Part shown: in pieces, positions 17,453 to 27,054 of the stretch
How the letters are laid out: each line of letters begins with the position of its first letter
Position numbering within the stretch: the stretch's first letter is position 1
DNA from: G020351775 sp039588335
GTDB lineage: Bacteria; Gemmatimonadota; Gemmatimonadetes; Gemmatimonadales; GWC2-71-9
Reading direction: 5' to 3'
Assembly (NCBI GenBank): GCA_039588335.1
Contig: JBDGZZ010000022.1
Coordinates: 4,922 to 68,921 of the forward strand
DNA: 64,000 nt
Translations under genes and position numbers: made by a program
Notes under the pieces: generated by a model
Told to the model about the DNA's origin: nothing
Database searches by the model: none
The model's input: only the letters and a program-made list of their open reading frames with translations

Positions 17453-18556
17453 TTAGGCGGTACTGGTTGTAGGTGCCCGGTCTGGTTCGGGCCGACCCAA
17501 CCTGCGGAGCCAGTGGAAGTGCGACGACATGGCCGAGCGCAGAGACCTGTGCGAGTGGTACTTCACACCGAACTTCCTGCATACCGACTCTACGATGGGT
17601 GCCAGATCAGCGTAGTGAAGGTGACAGATTTTCGGGAACAAGTGATGTTCGATCTGAAAGTTGAGTCCACCGACGTACCAGGTGAGCAGTCTGTTGTGCC
17701 TGGCGAAATCGACGGTACTGGCTGCCTGATGCACCGCCCATTCATCTTCCATCCGATTCGATCCGTCGACCGGGACTGGGAAATCCGCCTCTTCCACACA
17801 GTGCGCCATCTGAAACACGATGCCCAGTACGACGCCTATCGCTAGGGCAGTGAAACAATAGAACAGTGCGACAAGCCAGAATGGGTGTAACATCGCCGGT
17901 ATCACAAACGCGAGCGTGACAAATGCCGCCTTGCCGCCCAGGAAAACAGCCAGGTCTTTGCCGCGGGGTCGCGGGATCGTCCGAGCGCCAACATGGCCTC
18001 TTATGAGTTCCTTGTAGTCGTCCACCAGGTGCCACTTCAGTGCGACAAAACCGTATAGCGGCCACATGTAGAAGTGCTGGAACCGGTGGAAGCCGTAGCG
18101 TGGCTGCTGCGGCGCCAATCGCCCCAAGGGACCGATATTGATGTCGTCGTCGGCGCCGTCGATGTTCGTGTAACTGTGGTGTAAGACGTTGTGCTTCCAG
18201 CGCCACAGATACGAACTCCCGCCGATAACGTCCAGGGTCTTGGCGGCGATGCCATTGATGATCTTGAAGTTGGAGTAGCCGCCATGGGAACCGTCGTGCT
18301 GTATGTCCATCCCGATAGCTGCGGCAGCCAAGGCCAGTGACACTGCCAATCCGAGTGCCACCCACCACACGTTGGCCACGAAGACCAACAGGAGATATGA
18401 GGTAGTGAACCAGGTCAGGATGATGCCTGACTTGACGTACATGCTTGGCAAGTCACGCGGGGGACGTCGGGACGAGTCGAAGTACTCTGTCACTCGTGCC
18501 TTGAGTTCAGCGTGGAACTCCGACGCTTTGGCGAACTTTATTGTAATGCTACCCAG
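17453..18556 (-). CDS. Membrane fatty acid desaturase, front-end (acyl-lipid/linoleoyl-CoA) type
   Basis: An integral membrane di-iron desaturase. The three histidine boxes are HDGSHGG, HNVLHHSYTN and QIEHHLFP; the Gln in the last box marks front-end desaturases such as delta-6 types. Hydrophobic stretches flank the boxes. The N-terminus is a puzzle. The first ATG of the frame (18643) lies 66 bases inside the upstream gene and would add about 30 non-conserved residues. The family N-terminus (here ITIKFAKASEFHAELKARV) begins just downstream. A good AAGGAG at 18564-18569, right after the upstream stop, is 7 bases from an in-frame CTG (18554-18556), which I give as the tentative start. The gene is downstream of a broken radical SAM gene and converges with the M14 gene. 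Confidence 0.85.
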   Translation of the reverse strand: MGSITIKFAKASEFHAELKARVTEYFDSSRRPPRDLPSMYVKSGIILTWFTTSYLLLVFVANVWWVALGLAVSLALAAAAIGMDIQHDGSHGGYSNFKIINGIAAKTLDVIGGSSYLWRWKHNVLHHSYTNIDGADDDINIGPLGRLAPQQPRYGFHRFQHFYMWPLYGFVALKWHLVDDYKELIRGHVGARTIPRPRGKDLAVFLGGKAAFVTLAFVIPAMLHPFWLVALFYCFTALAIGVVLGIVFQMAHCVEEADFPVPVDGSNRMEDEWAVHQAASTVDFARHNRLLTWYVGGLNFQIEHHLFPKICHLHYADLAPIVESVCRKFGVKYHSHRSLRSAMSSHFHWLRRLGRPEPDRAPTTSTA

Positions 18557-18576
18557 GCTTTCGCTCCTTGTGTACT

Positions 18577-20215
18577 TTAGGCGCTGGCTGCTGCGCCCAT
18601 CTGTACCATGGGCTGGCTTTCGGTCGTCTTGAGGTAGGCGCACGGATCGTGGTGCAGCGCTCCCTCAGGAAGCCACTCCCAAAGTGGCCCGAGATCCTTT
18701 CGTACGCGATTGACGAAGAACTCGGGCAGGTCCGTTGTCTCACCGTCGAAATAGCGCTTGAAATGGGTGTCTGTGTCAAGTCGACTACGCACTTCGGAGT
18801 AGTATCCGATCCGCCCGAACCCTTCGGAGGATATAGCGCGCACAACGTTCATCCAACGAGGGATCCTTGCCTTCACGGCCCGGAACCGTCTGAATATCGA
18901 ACGCCATGAGAATGTATGTTTGCTCAAGTCGATCACGCGATCGTAGAAGTCAGGCCACGAGTAGTTCTTGGGCCGAATGTTCATGGCGTGGTTGTTGTTC
19001 AGGAAATGGAACGGGAATGGTAGGATCCTCCCATCACGTTGATACGTGAGATTTAGTGGGGCGGCGCTACCGAATCCGGACAGCAAGGAGTAGCCGGGAA
19101 ACGCTCCCGGTGTGAGATCCACGAATTGTCTGTTTCCCGGTCTTGGATTTGTTCCCCAGATCATACCACGATTCGATGCCCGGCAGCATGGCCTTGAAAC
19201 CATTCCGTTTGAGCCGTTTGAGCCGTGGCTCTGATAGCAGAGACAAGCTGCTCTCTGCTACGAAATCGATGCTGTCGGGCGGGGCGGCTTCCTCGATTGC
19301 GTCGAGGAAGGAGTCGAATCTCACGCCGAAGTTGGGGTCATGCCACCCTACGCGTGGGCGGCGGTACTTCTGTCGCAGAAAAATGAGATCTTCTTTGATC
19401 ACGTCCAGATCGAGGCTTTGATGGGGTACCTCCGAGTCGATGCAGAAACTGCACGTGTACGGACAACCGAGGCTGCCGAGCATCGGCACGATCTTGATGA
19501 GCGGAGCTTTCTTGAGTGTCTGTTCAATGAACTTCCACCGCTCGCGCACTCCGGGAAGCTCGGTAGGCTGTTGGCCAGCCGATAGTAGAACGCCACGGTC
19601 GCGGTGAGGAGCGGGATCGTAAAGGAGGTCGGCGACGGTCTGCTTGTCAGTGAACCCGAATACGTAGTCAAAATACAACTGTGAGTCTTGCGGGTAGCAA
19701 CGCGCGTGCGGACCACCGAGTATCGTGATCGCACCCTTCGAGCGGAAGAGGTTGCTCAACGCGTACGCCAGTTGTGCTGATTGAGAAAAAGCACTCATGA
19801 ACACGAGATCGACGTCGGCCGGCAACTCGTCGACGATATCTTCCAGGCCAGTGTAGCAGATGAAAGTCACTTCGTGTCCCTCATCTTCGCACCACTTGGC
19901 CACAACCTGGGACATGATGCCCGCCAGATTTGCATGCATCAGGCGAGCATATAAGGATCGATTTGGACCCTTGGTTACAAGGTCAAGAACGCCGATTCTG
20001 AGTCTGCGCACGGGAACTCTCAGACGGGAGAAGGATGGAGCAAGATACCGGTAGATGGTGAAATGGCAAGTGGGACACCGGTTTGCGGGCGTTGCATGAG
20101 TCCGGGCTGCCGGTGGACGAGCCTTGATGTGGGCCCGTACATTGGGAATACAGGAGGTCCCGGTGAGCCCAGTACGAATCAACTCCGGTAGGGCATGGGG
20201 AGTGACAATACAAGG
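18577..20215 (-). pseudogene. B12-binding radical SAM protein, disrupted by a frameshifting internal deletion
   Basis: Two frames make up one gene. The first (about 20215 to 19120) holds a cobalamin-binding-like domain and the radical SAM start GCPYTCSFC, then LPGIESWYDLGNKSKTG. The second continues from about 19130 in another frame with FVDLTPGAFPGYSLL, LPFPFHFLNNNHAMN and WEWLPEGALHHDP, ending at 18577. These are the middle and C-terminus of the same family. Between KSKTG and FVDLTP, relatives as I remember them carry some 45-50 residues completing the radical SAM barrel; here they are missing and the frame is shifted. This suggests a real deletion, or an assembly error at a low-coverage spot. 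The start is uncertain: ATG 20215 includes a CPTC mini-ribbon, and GTG 20011 is an alternative. It is divergent from the GH15 gene and upstream of the desaturase. Confidence 0.75.
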
Positions 20216-20233
20216 CATGAGATCGAGGTCCGA

Positions 20234-22069
20234 ATGAGCTACAAGCCAATCGAAGACTATGGGATCATTGGCAACATGCACACGGCCGCACTGGTGGGTG
20301 TCGACGGCTCCATCGACTGGTACTGCTATCCACATTTCGATTCGCCCAGTGTTTTCGGGGCTATTCTCGATGAGCGCAATGGGGGACATTTCAAAGTCTG
20401 TCCAGTACGACCAGACGTCACTCGCAAGCAATTCTATTGGCCCGACACAAACGTCCTGGTGACTCGGTTCCTAACCGCTGATGGAGTTGGACAGGTCGTC
20501 GACTACATGCCGGTGGACGTTCAGAAGGGCGACGCTGGATATCATTGGCTCATCAGACGTATCCAGGTTGTTCGGGGGAGCATGGCGTTCCACATGGAAT
20601 GCCGCCCCGCGTTCAACTACGCCCGGATGGAACATGAGGTGGCCATCTCTGACGAAGGGGCATGTTTCCTTTCTCGGGATCTGAACCTTGGACTGGCAAC
20701 GCGATTGCCACTGGAACGCGACGATGCAGGAGTGAGCTGCGATTTCACTCTCGCTGAGGGTGAGAGTGCGATCTTGGCACTGCGCGAGGTAGAGGGAGGC
20801 CGAGGTTGTGGGATTGGCCTGTCCGAGCAGGAGGCCTTCGAGGTTTTCAACCGCACTGTTCAGTACTGGCGGCACTGGCTGTCGCAATGCACTTACCAAG
20901 GGCGGTGGCGTGAGGCGGTGCATCGGTCGGCGCTTGCCCTCAAGCTCCTCACTTACGAGCCGACGGGTGCGATCGTAGCAGCGCCAACTTGCAGCTTGCC
21001 GGAATCCATAGGAGGCGTGCGGAACTGGGACTACCGATACACCTGGATCCGGGACGCTGCGTTCACGTTGTATGCATTTATGCGCATCGGGTTCACCGAG
21101 GAGGCTGCCGGATTCACGCACTTCCTCGAGAAGATCTTCCAAGATGCCAAGCGCGGCGAAGGCTTGCAGATCATGTACGGCATCGACGGCCGCCGAACCT
21201 TGACAGAGGAAGTGTTGGAGCATCTGGAGGGGTACAGAGAGTCACGCCCGGTTCGGATCGGAAACGGTGCTCATGACCAACTGCAACTGGACATATATGG
21301 CGAGTTGTTGGATTCAGCCTACCTGTACGACAAGTATCGCACGCCGATCTCATACGACGGGTGGGTCAGAATACGGGAGTTCGTAGATTGGGTGTGTGAC
21401 AATTGGGGTCGCAAAGATGAAGGGATTTGGGAGGTCAGGGGCGGTCGCCAGCATTTCCTATACTCGAAGCTAATGTGCTGGGTTGCAATCGACCGCGGGT
21501 TGCGACTCGCTAACAAGCGATCGTTCCCGGGCGACCGCCGCAGATGGCTGGCCGAACGGGACCGGATTTTCGAAGAGATCATGAAAAAGGGATGGAGTGA
21601 GAAGAGGGGAGCCTTCGTTCAGTATTACGGCGGTGAGGCTCTCGACGCCGCCAGTCTGATCATGCCGCTGGTGTTCTTTCTGTCGCCAACTGATCCCAGA
21701 GTTCTCGGGACAATAGACGCGATCTGCGAGTCGCCCGAGCGAGGTGGTCTGTTGTCGAACAGCTTGGTGTACCGTTACAACGCGAGTGCGGGCGTAGATG
21801 GCCTAGCTGGCGACGAGGGCACGTTCAATATGTGTACGTTCTGGCTTGTCGAGGCACTGACACGGGCCGGACGCGTTTATCCTGAGCGGCTCGATCAGGC
21901 GCGGTTGACGTTCGAGGAGATGCTAGGTTATGCCAATCACCTCGGGCTCTATGGCGAGGAGACCGGTCACAGCGGCGAGGCACTTGGGAATTTCCCCCAG
22001 GCGTTTACACACCTTTCGTTGATCAGTGCGGCGTTCAACCTAGATCGCGAGCTTGGTGGCGGAGACTAG
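20234..22069 (+). CDS. Glycoside hydrolase family 15 (glucoamylase/trehalase-like)
   Basis: A 611-residue cytoplasmic GH15 enzyme that releases glucose from alpha-glucans or trehalose. The N-terminal super-sandwich begins IEDYGIIGNMHTAALVGVDGSIDW, standard for this subfamily. The (alpha/alpha)6 catalytic barrel has NWDYRYTWIRDAAFTLYAF, the general acid Glu in DEGIWEVRGG and the base Glu in GDEGTFNMCTFW. The ATG at 20234 has GAGG five bases upstream; a frame from 20195 only adds a basic leader. The stop overlaps the pgl stop by four bases on the opposite strand. With glk, otsA and the pentose-phosphate operon next door, it likely feeds glucose into those pathways; glucan versus trehalose cannot be decided by eye. 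Confidence 0.9.
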   Translation: MSYKPIEDYGIIGNMHTAALVGVDGSIDWYCYPHFDSPSVFGAILDERNGGHFKVCPVRPDVTRKQFYWPDTNVLVTRFLTADGVGQVVDYMPVDVQKGDAGYHWLIRRIQVVRGSMAFHMECRPAFNYARMEHEVAISDEGACFLSRDLNLGLATRLPLERDDAGVSCDFTLAEGESAILALREVEGGRGCGIGLSEQEAFEVFNRTVQYWRHWLSQCTYQGRWREAVHRSALALKLLTYEPTGAIVAAPTCSLPESIGGVRNWDYRYTWIRDAAFTLYAFMRIGFTEEAAGFTHFLEKIFQDAKRGEGLQIMYGIDGRRTLTEEVLEHLEGYRESRPVRIGNGAHDQLQLDIYGELLDSAYLYDKYRTPISYDGWVRIREFVDWVCDNWGRKDEGIWEVRGGRQHFLYSKLMCWVAIDRGLRLANKRSFPGDRRRWLAERDRIFEEIMKKGWSEKRGAFVQYYGGEALDAASLIMPLVFFLSPTDPRVLGTIDAICESPERGGLLSNSLVYRYNASAGVDGLAGDEGTFNMCTFWLVEALTRAGRVYPERLDQARLTFEEMLGYANHLGLYGEETGHSGEALGNFPQAFTHLSLISAAFNLDRELGGGD

Positions 22070-22812
22070 CCCGGTTCCCTGAGTCCAGCAGCGGCGTCGC
22101 GGTCCAACATCCAGGTTACGGTGCCGTCTGAGGGTCGTACGAGGCTCGCCGGCAACCGCCGGTCACCCCCAAGCTTCTTTGAGCTGAAGATCTGGGCGAG
22201 GACCGCAGCCTTCTCTCTTCCCGCCACGATAAACATCACTTGACGTGCGGCATTGATTGTCCGCAGGCTAAACGACACTCGATCCCGTGGTGGGGCCGGA
22301 CTCAACGTGGCCACCACGAGGCGTTCCTCGCTCTCCAGATTTGCCGTGCCGGGGAACAGTGATGCCGTATGTCCGTCCGACCCGATCCCCAGCAGGATCA
22401 GATCGAAGCGCGGTGCGCGGCGCCCCAAGCACCGTTCAAGCTCGTCAGCGTAGAGTGAGGCCGCGGTGCCCGGGTTTGCTTCTCCTTGAATCCTGTGAAT
22501 CGCTTCCGTTCGCACGTTCACCTGAGATACGAAGGCCTTGACTGCCATGCGGTAGTTACTGTCCGGATGATCGGGAGGTACCGAGCGCTCGTCGCTCCAA
22601 AAGAGATCGACACGCTCCCAGTTCACCCGTCGCCTGAACTCATCCCGGGCCAGCAGGTCGTAAGCCCCCCGCGGAGTATTACCGCCAGCCAACGCCAAAT
22701 TGCACGTCCCGCGTGCTGCAATCGTTTCTTCAACCAGGTTTAATAGTTCGGATGCCACGGCCCGGTGCAGCTCTGCTGGGTCAGCGAGAATCAGGGAGCG
22801 ATCTTGGTGCAT
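22066..22812 (-). CDS. pgl: 6-phosphogluconolactonase
   Basis: A 248-residue DevB-type lactonase hydrolysing 6-phosphogluconolactone. It shares the NagB/SIS-like fold motifs LALAGGNTPRGAYDLL, VDLFWSDERSVPPDHPDSN and ILLGIGSDGHTASLFPG. Its ATG lies inside the 3' end of zwf (32-base overlap, different frame), so it is translated from the same message. It is the last gene of the pgi-gnd-zwf-pgl operon. Confidence 0.93.
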   Translation of the reverse strand: MHQDRSLILADPAELHRAVASELLNLVEETIAARGTCNLALAGGNTPRGAYDLLARDEFRRRVNWERVDLFWSDERSVPPDHPDSNYRMAVKAFVSQVNVRTEAIHRIQGEANPGTAASLYADELERCLGRRAPRFDLILLGIGSDGHTASLFPGTANLESEERLVVATLSPAPPRDRVSFSLRTINAARQVMFIVAGREKAAVLAQIFSSKKLGGDRRLPASLVRPSDGTVTWMLDRDAAAGLREPG

Positions 22813-24286
22813 GGAGGTTTGCGAGGTCGACTGGTGGGTGCCACACGTGACCGGACCGGGCGAGCAGAGCGTCGGCCTCGCTCGGGCCCCATGTTCCTGC
22901 AGGATATGGATGTGTTGGCAAACCGGCGCCGAGGAGCGGTTCGTAGAGCTGCCACGATGTCTCCGCTTCTCCGGCGTGCACGAACAGAGTCTGATCCCCT
23001 TTCAACACGTCCAACAGCAGAGTCTGGTATGCATCGGGAATCGGCTCGAATGCCTCATCATAGAAGAAATGGAGCGGTAGAGTCCGAAGCCCAAAGGGTT
23101 CTCCCGGAACCTTTACGTCTAGAAACAGAGCGAACCCCTCGTTTGGCTGCAGCGTGAGCAAGAGGACATTGGGATGCATGTCTCTGACGCCAACCGACTC
23201 AAATAGCCAGACAGGTGGGCGGCGAAAGGTCACGGCGATCTGCGTTACTCGCCGATTCATGCGTTTGCCAGAGCGCACGTAGAATGGCACTCCCTGCCAC
23301 CTCCACGTGTCGATGCTGAATTTCAAGGCGACGAGAGTCTCAGTATTCGATTCAGGAAGTACGTCCGGCTCCTCTCTGTAGCCGACTACTTCCTCTCCAT
23401 CGATCGCGCCCGCTGCATACTGGCCGAACACAACGTCCTGCGCATCGATCGGTGAAATGGAGTTGAGCAATTTCACTTTCTCGTGGCGGACAGAGTCTGC
23501 CGTGAACTCACCAGGCACTTCCATCCCCATGAGAGACAACAGTTGAGTTACGTGGTTCTGGACCATGTCGCGCAATGCGCCGGTCTTGTCGTAGTAACCA
23601 GCTCTGCTACCCACCCCAAGGCTCTCGGCCACGGTGATCTGAATGCTCTCCACCCGATCTCTGTTCCACACGGACTCGAACAAAGGGTTAGCGAACCGGA
23701 AGACGAGCAAGTTCTGGACTGTTTCCTTGCCGAGGTAGTGATCTATTCGATAGATCTGTGATTCGTCGAAATAACGGTGGACTAACTCGTTGAGGTCTCG
23801 AGCGCTAGTGAGGTCGCGCCCGAAGGGCTTCTCAATCACTAGGCGGGTCTGACCAGCGCTGCGGTTGAGGTTGGCCTCTCCCAAGCCCGTGATGGTGGAC
23901 GGGAATGCACCCGGAGGAAGAGAGAGGTAGAAAGTCCGATTTCCGCTCAGGCCGCGGTTCCGCTCGATCTCCACGATTCGCTCCCCAAGGCGGCGGTAGT
24001 CCTCGGGTGTTCCCGACTCCAGCTGCTGATAATGCAACGAGCCTTGGCACCAGGGAGCCAGTTCTTCGGTTGTCAGGCCTGCCTCCGAGAGGGCGGCGAG
24101 AGACCACTCTCGGAATGACGTGTCGTCGTACCCACCGCGGCGTGATACTGCCAGCACGGAATGCCTCTCACCCAGTTGACCCTGTTTTTGGAGTTGACCC
24201 AGAGCCGGCAGGAGCTTGCGACGCATTAGGTCGCCCGTTCCTCCGAAGATCACGAACAGATGCGGTTCCACGATCCCGGTCTGCAT
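22781..24286 (-). CDS. zwf: Glucose-6-phosphate 1-dehydrogenase
   Basis: About 501 residues, normal for the family. FVIFGGTGDLMRRKLLPAL at the N-terminus binds NADP, and RIDHYLGKETVQN carries the catalytic Lys/His region. VIEKPFGRD and the C-terminal beta-alpha domain are intact. The ATG at 24286 starts one base after the gnd stop; the longer frame to 24367 would overlap gnd by about 80 bases. It performs the first step of the oxidative pentose phosphate pathway in the cytoplasm. Confidence 0.95.
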   Translation of the reverse strand: MQTGIVEPHLFVIFGGTGDLMRRKLLPALGQLQKQGQLGERHSVLAVSRRGGYDDTSFREWSLAALSEAGLTTEELAPWCQGSLHYQQLESGTPEDYRRLGERIVEIERNRGLSGNRTFYLSLPPGAFPSTITGLGEANLNRSAGQTRLVIEKPFGRDLTSARDLNELVHRYFDESQIYRIDHYLGKETVQNLLVFRFANPLFESVWNRDRVESIQITVAESLGVGSRAGYYDKTGALRDMVQNHVTQLLSLMGMEVPGEFTADSVRHEKVKLLNSISPIDAQDVVFGQYAAGAIDGEEVVGYREEPDVLPESNTETLVALKFSIDTWRWQGVPFYVRSGKRMNRRVTQIAVTFRRPPVWLFESVGVRDMHPNVLLLTLQPNEGFALFLDVKVPGEPFGLRTLPLHFFYDEAFEPIPDAYQTLLLDVLKGDQTLFVHAGEAETSWQLYEPLLGAGLPTHPYPAGTWGPSEADALLARSGHVWHPPVDLANLHAPRSLPDSR

Positions 24287-24287
24287 C

Positions 24288-25196
24288 TCAGCTGTCTCGC
24301 TTGATTGCGTGACCACCGAACTGGTTTCGCATCGCCGCCAAGAGTCTATCTGCGTACGACTCGCCATCGCGCGAACGGATCCGCTGAATCAGAGATAGAG
24401 CCGTGACTGGGGCGGGTACGTCGAGTTCAATGGACTCATATACGGTCCACCGTCCCTCTCCGGAGTCCTGCACGTACGGAGCGATGTTTTCGAGAGTCTG
24501 GTCTTCGGCGAGCGCCCGGGCTGTGAGGTCCAGCAGCCATGAACGGACTACACTGCCGTGGCGCCAGATCTCAGCTACTTGATGGAGATCCAGCGCGAAG
24601 TCCGTCTTGTGTCTCATGAGCGAGAATCCCTCGGCGAACGCCTGCATCATGCCGTATTCGATTCCGTTGTGTACCATCTTGACGAAGTGACCCGCTCCGG
24701 TGGGCCCAACGTGACCCCACCCCTGGTTAGAGCCCGGCGCCAGGGTCTCAAGAATCGGCTGAATGCGTTCCACGATTCCGTCGGATCCGCCGACCATGAG
24801 GGAGTACCCCTCTTTCAGGCCCCATACGCCGCCACTAGTGCCCACGTCGATAAAATGCATACCGCGTTTCTCGATCGTGGCACCGCGGCGCACAGTGTCC
24901 TTGTAGTTGGAATTGCCTCCGTCCAGAATTACGTCGTCACCGGCCAGTAGCGGCACGAGAGCCTCGATTGTCTCGTCGACCGGGTCGCCTGCTGGAACCA
25001 TGATCCAGATCGCCCGCGGCGGCGCCAGTTGCTCGACCAGTGACTCAATGGAATCAGCTGCTGTTGCCCCCACGTCAGCCATGCGATCCACGGCTTCCTT
25101 GCTTCGATCGTAGGCCACCACGCGATGATCTCCGTTGAGGAGCCGCTCAGTCATGTTGGCGCCCATTCGTCCCAAGCCGATCATGCCGAGTTCCAT
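24288..25196 (-). CDS. gnd: 6-phosphogluconate dehydrogenase (decarboxylating), short form
   Basis: A 302-residue enzyme of the short 6PGDH class, often called GndA and often NAD-preferring. Markers are GLGRMGANM (Rossmann loop), DGGNSNYKDT, DVGTSGGVWGLKEGYSLMVGG (substrate/catalytic) and HNGIEYGMMQAFAEG. The Asp in VVAYDRS after the second strand agrees with NAD rather than NADP preference, which is an inference. AAGGGA precedes the ATG. It converts the pgl product to ribulose 5-phosphate and is translationally adjacent to zwf. Confidence 0.93.
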   Translation of the reverse strand: MELGMIGLGRMGANMTERLLNGDHRVVAYDRSKEAVDRMADVGATAADSIESLVEQLAPPRAIWIMVPAGDPVDETIEALVPLLAGDDVILDGGNSNYKDTVRRGATIEKRGMHFIDVGTSGGVWGLKEGYSLMVGGSDGIVERIQPILETLAPGSNQGWGHVGPTGAGHFVKMVHNGIEYGMMQAFAEGFSLMRHKTDFALDLHQVAEIWRHGSVVRSWLLDLTARALAEDQTLENIAPYVQDSGEGRWTVYESIELDVPAPVTALSLIQRIRSRDGESYADRLLAAMRNQFGGHAIKRDS

Positions 25197-25228
25197 GTCA
25201 TTCCCTTTCTGAAGGATGGGCGGTCTGG

Positions 25229-26863
25229 TCAGGGTAACGCGGCGAGTACGCTCTCGAGACCTTCTGCCGCACTCGTTCCCAGATTGACGCGTAAAACTCT
25301 TCGCTCTCTCTGAACCAGCGCGCTGTAATCCCCAAGAGCCTGTGCACTTATCAACCGCTTGAACGTGTAATCGGTTTCGGGAACTGCGACGTCCTGGTTG
25401 GGCTCGTCGATTAGTTGCAGGAAGTGGCCGGTGTTCGGCCCGCCCTTGTGCAGCTGTCCGGTGGAGTGTAGGAAGCGAGGTCCGTAACCAGTCGTCGTGG
25501 CCACTCCCATCAGAGCGCCCAGTTTGGCCCTTAATTCCTGTAGTGCCTTCGTAGTGGCCGCATCTGCCGCGAGGTATGCCTGAACTGCCACATAGTCACC
25601 GGGCGCGGCCTGGGCCCAGTCGGAGAGCTGGCGGCTCAGCTCCTCCCGTCTACTGGCTGAGACGGGTTCTGCGACCGTGGAAGAGGCTCCCTCGGTGCTC
25701 TTCTCCATGGCCTGACGGGCGAGCTCTTTTGCCAGTTGAACGTCGGGCTGGTCAAACGGGTTGATGTCGAGGATTGCTCCGGCAGCCGCCACGGCCATTT
25801 CCCAACGGAACATCTCCTGCCCCAGATCGCTCGTGTCGCCCAGCTCAATCTTGATGACGGGATGACCAGCACGCTCGAGTGCCTCAGTATCGTTCCAGTT
25901 CGTGGCCTCGTCTTCTGCTAGTGATATAAGCACGAAGAACCGGTCATCGCCGTACTTCAGCGACACTCGTTGCGGCTCACTTTCCACCGGCAGGATGCCC
26001 TTTCCGTTCTTCCCCGTGCTTTCAGCAATCAGTTGCTCGATCCAGGCTGGGAACGCAGTCAGCGAAGGGGAGGTTAGGAAGGTCACCTTATCCAAGCCTA
26101 TGTGGGCCAATTCTCCCAGCGCTGCCCCAAGCTGAAGGCCCGGGCTATCCGGCGCTCCAGCCATTGCAGCACCGGCCTTGAGCAATCGTTCGATGTCGCC
26201 GCCTATGAGTGCGGCGGGGACCAAACCGAACGGTGTGAGCGCCGAGTAACGCCCGCCGACGTCCGAGGGAGCATTCACAACGTCTCTGAACTGCCGCTCT
26301 TCGCCCAACCGCTGCAGAGGAGTACCGGCATCGGTGATGGCTACGAAGTGGCGTCCTGGAGTATTGGTAGTACGGCTAACTCGATTCCAGAAAGTGCGAT
26401 AGAGTGACAATGTCTCCAGCGTCGTGCCCGATTTGCTCGAGACCACGAAGAGGGTGCGTTCGAGATCGATGCGGCTCTCCGTAGCGACTACGGCACGTGG
26501 GTGAGTACTGTCGAGCACAACAAGCTCGGGGTAGCCAGATGCAGCACTGAGCGTATGAGCGAACACCTCAGGTGCCAGGCTCGATCCGCCCATGCCCAAA
26601 ACCACGACGTGCTGCATTCCGTCGGCTAGGACCGCATCTGCCAGAGTCTCAAACTCGGCTACCCGCGGCAGCATTGTCTCGGGGAGGTCCAGCCATCCCA
26701 GGCGGTCAACCAGTTCCGGAATGGGTTGGGGGGACCAAACCGTGTGGTCTCGCTGCCGGATTCGGCGCTCCAAGCCTTCAGCCTGCCACATGCCCATGCG
26801 CCGGTCCACCGACTGCATATGTGGACCGAGATTCAACGTTTGAAGGTCAACTCTGGGTGACAT
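25229..26863 (-). CDS. pgi: Glucose-6-phosphate isomerase (the isomerase half of TalPgi-type proteins, standing alone)
   Basis: A 544-residue protein with two SIS domains. The first contains VVLGMGGSSLAPEVFAHTL and VSSKSGTTLETLSLYRTFW; later come GGRYSALTPFGLVPAALIGGD and the C-terminal LHKGGPNTGHFLQL. Sequence style and length match the isomerase module of bifunctional transaldolase/isomerase proteins, not the classical 550-residue E. coli Pgi; no transaldolase domain precedes it. GGAG is 8 bases before the ATG. It heads the operon and interconverts glucose 6-phosphate and fructose 6-phosphate at the branch point with zwf. Confidence 0.85.
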   Translation of the reverse strand: MSPRVDLQTLNLGPHMQSVDRRMGMWQAEGLERRIRQRDHTVWSPQPIPELVDRLGWLDLPETMLPRVAEFETLADAVLADGMQHVVVLGMGGSSLAPEVFAHTLSAASGYPELVVLDSTHPRAVVATESRIDLERTLFVVSSKSGTTLETLSLYRTFWNRVSRTTNTPGRHFVAITDAGTPLQRLGEERQFRDVVNAPSDVGGRYSALTPFGLVPAALIGGDIERLLKAGAAMAGAPDSPGLQLGAALGELAHIGLDKVTFLTSPSLTAFPAWIEQLIAESTGKNGKGILPVESEPQRVSLKYGDDRFFVLISLAEDEATNWNDTEALERAGHPVIKIELGDTSDLGQEMFRWEMAVAAAGAILDINPFDQPDVQLAKELARQAMEKSTEGASSTVAEPVSASRREELSRQLSDWAQAAPGDYVAVQAYLAADAATTKALQELRAKLGALMGVATTTGYGPRFLHSTGQLHKGGPNTGHFLQLIDEPNQDVAVPETDYTFKRLISAQALGDYSALVQRERRVLRVNLGTSAAEGLESVLAALP

Positions 26864-27054
26864 GGGAGTAGCTCCAGGTACTGTAGACTCGATCCGTTTC
26901 AGTGGCCCTATAGTCGCCTAGTTTGTGGCGCCGTGCCAGTATTGAGACGGGCTCCTGGCTACGACCTGGAATCGATGGACATTCGTCGGTAGATTCTTGC
27001 GCGTCGGAAGGACACCGATGCGCATACGTGACCGCTCGAATGATGGAGACATAA

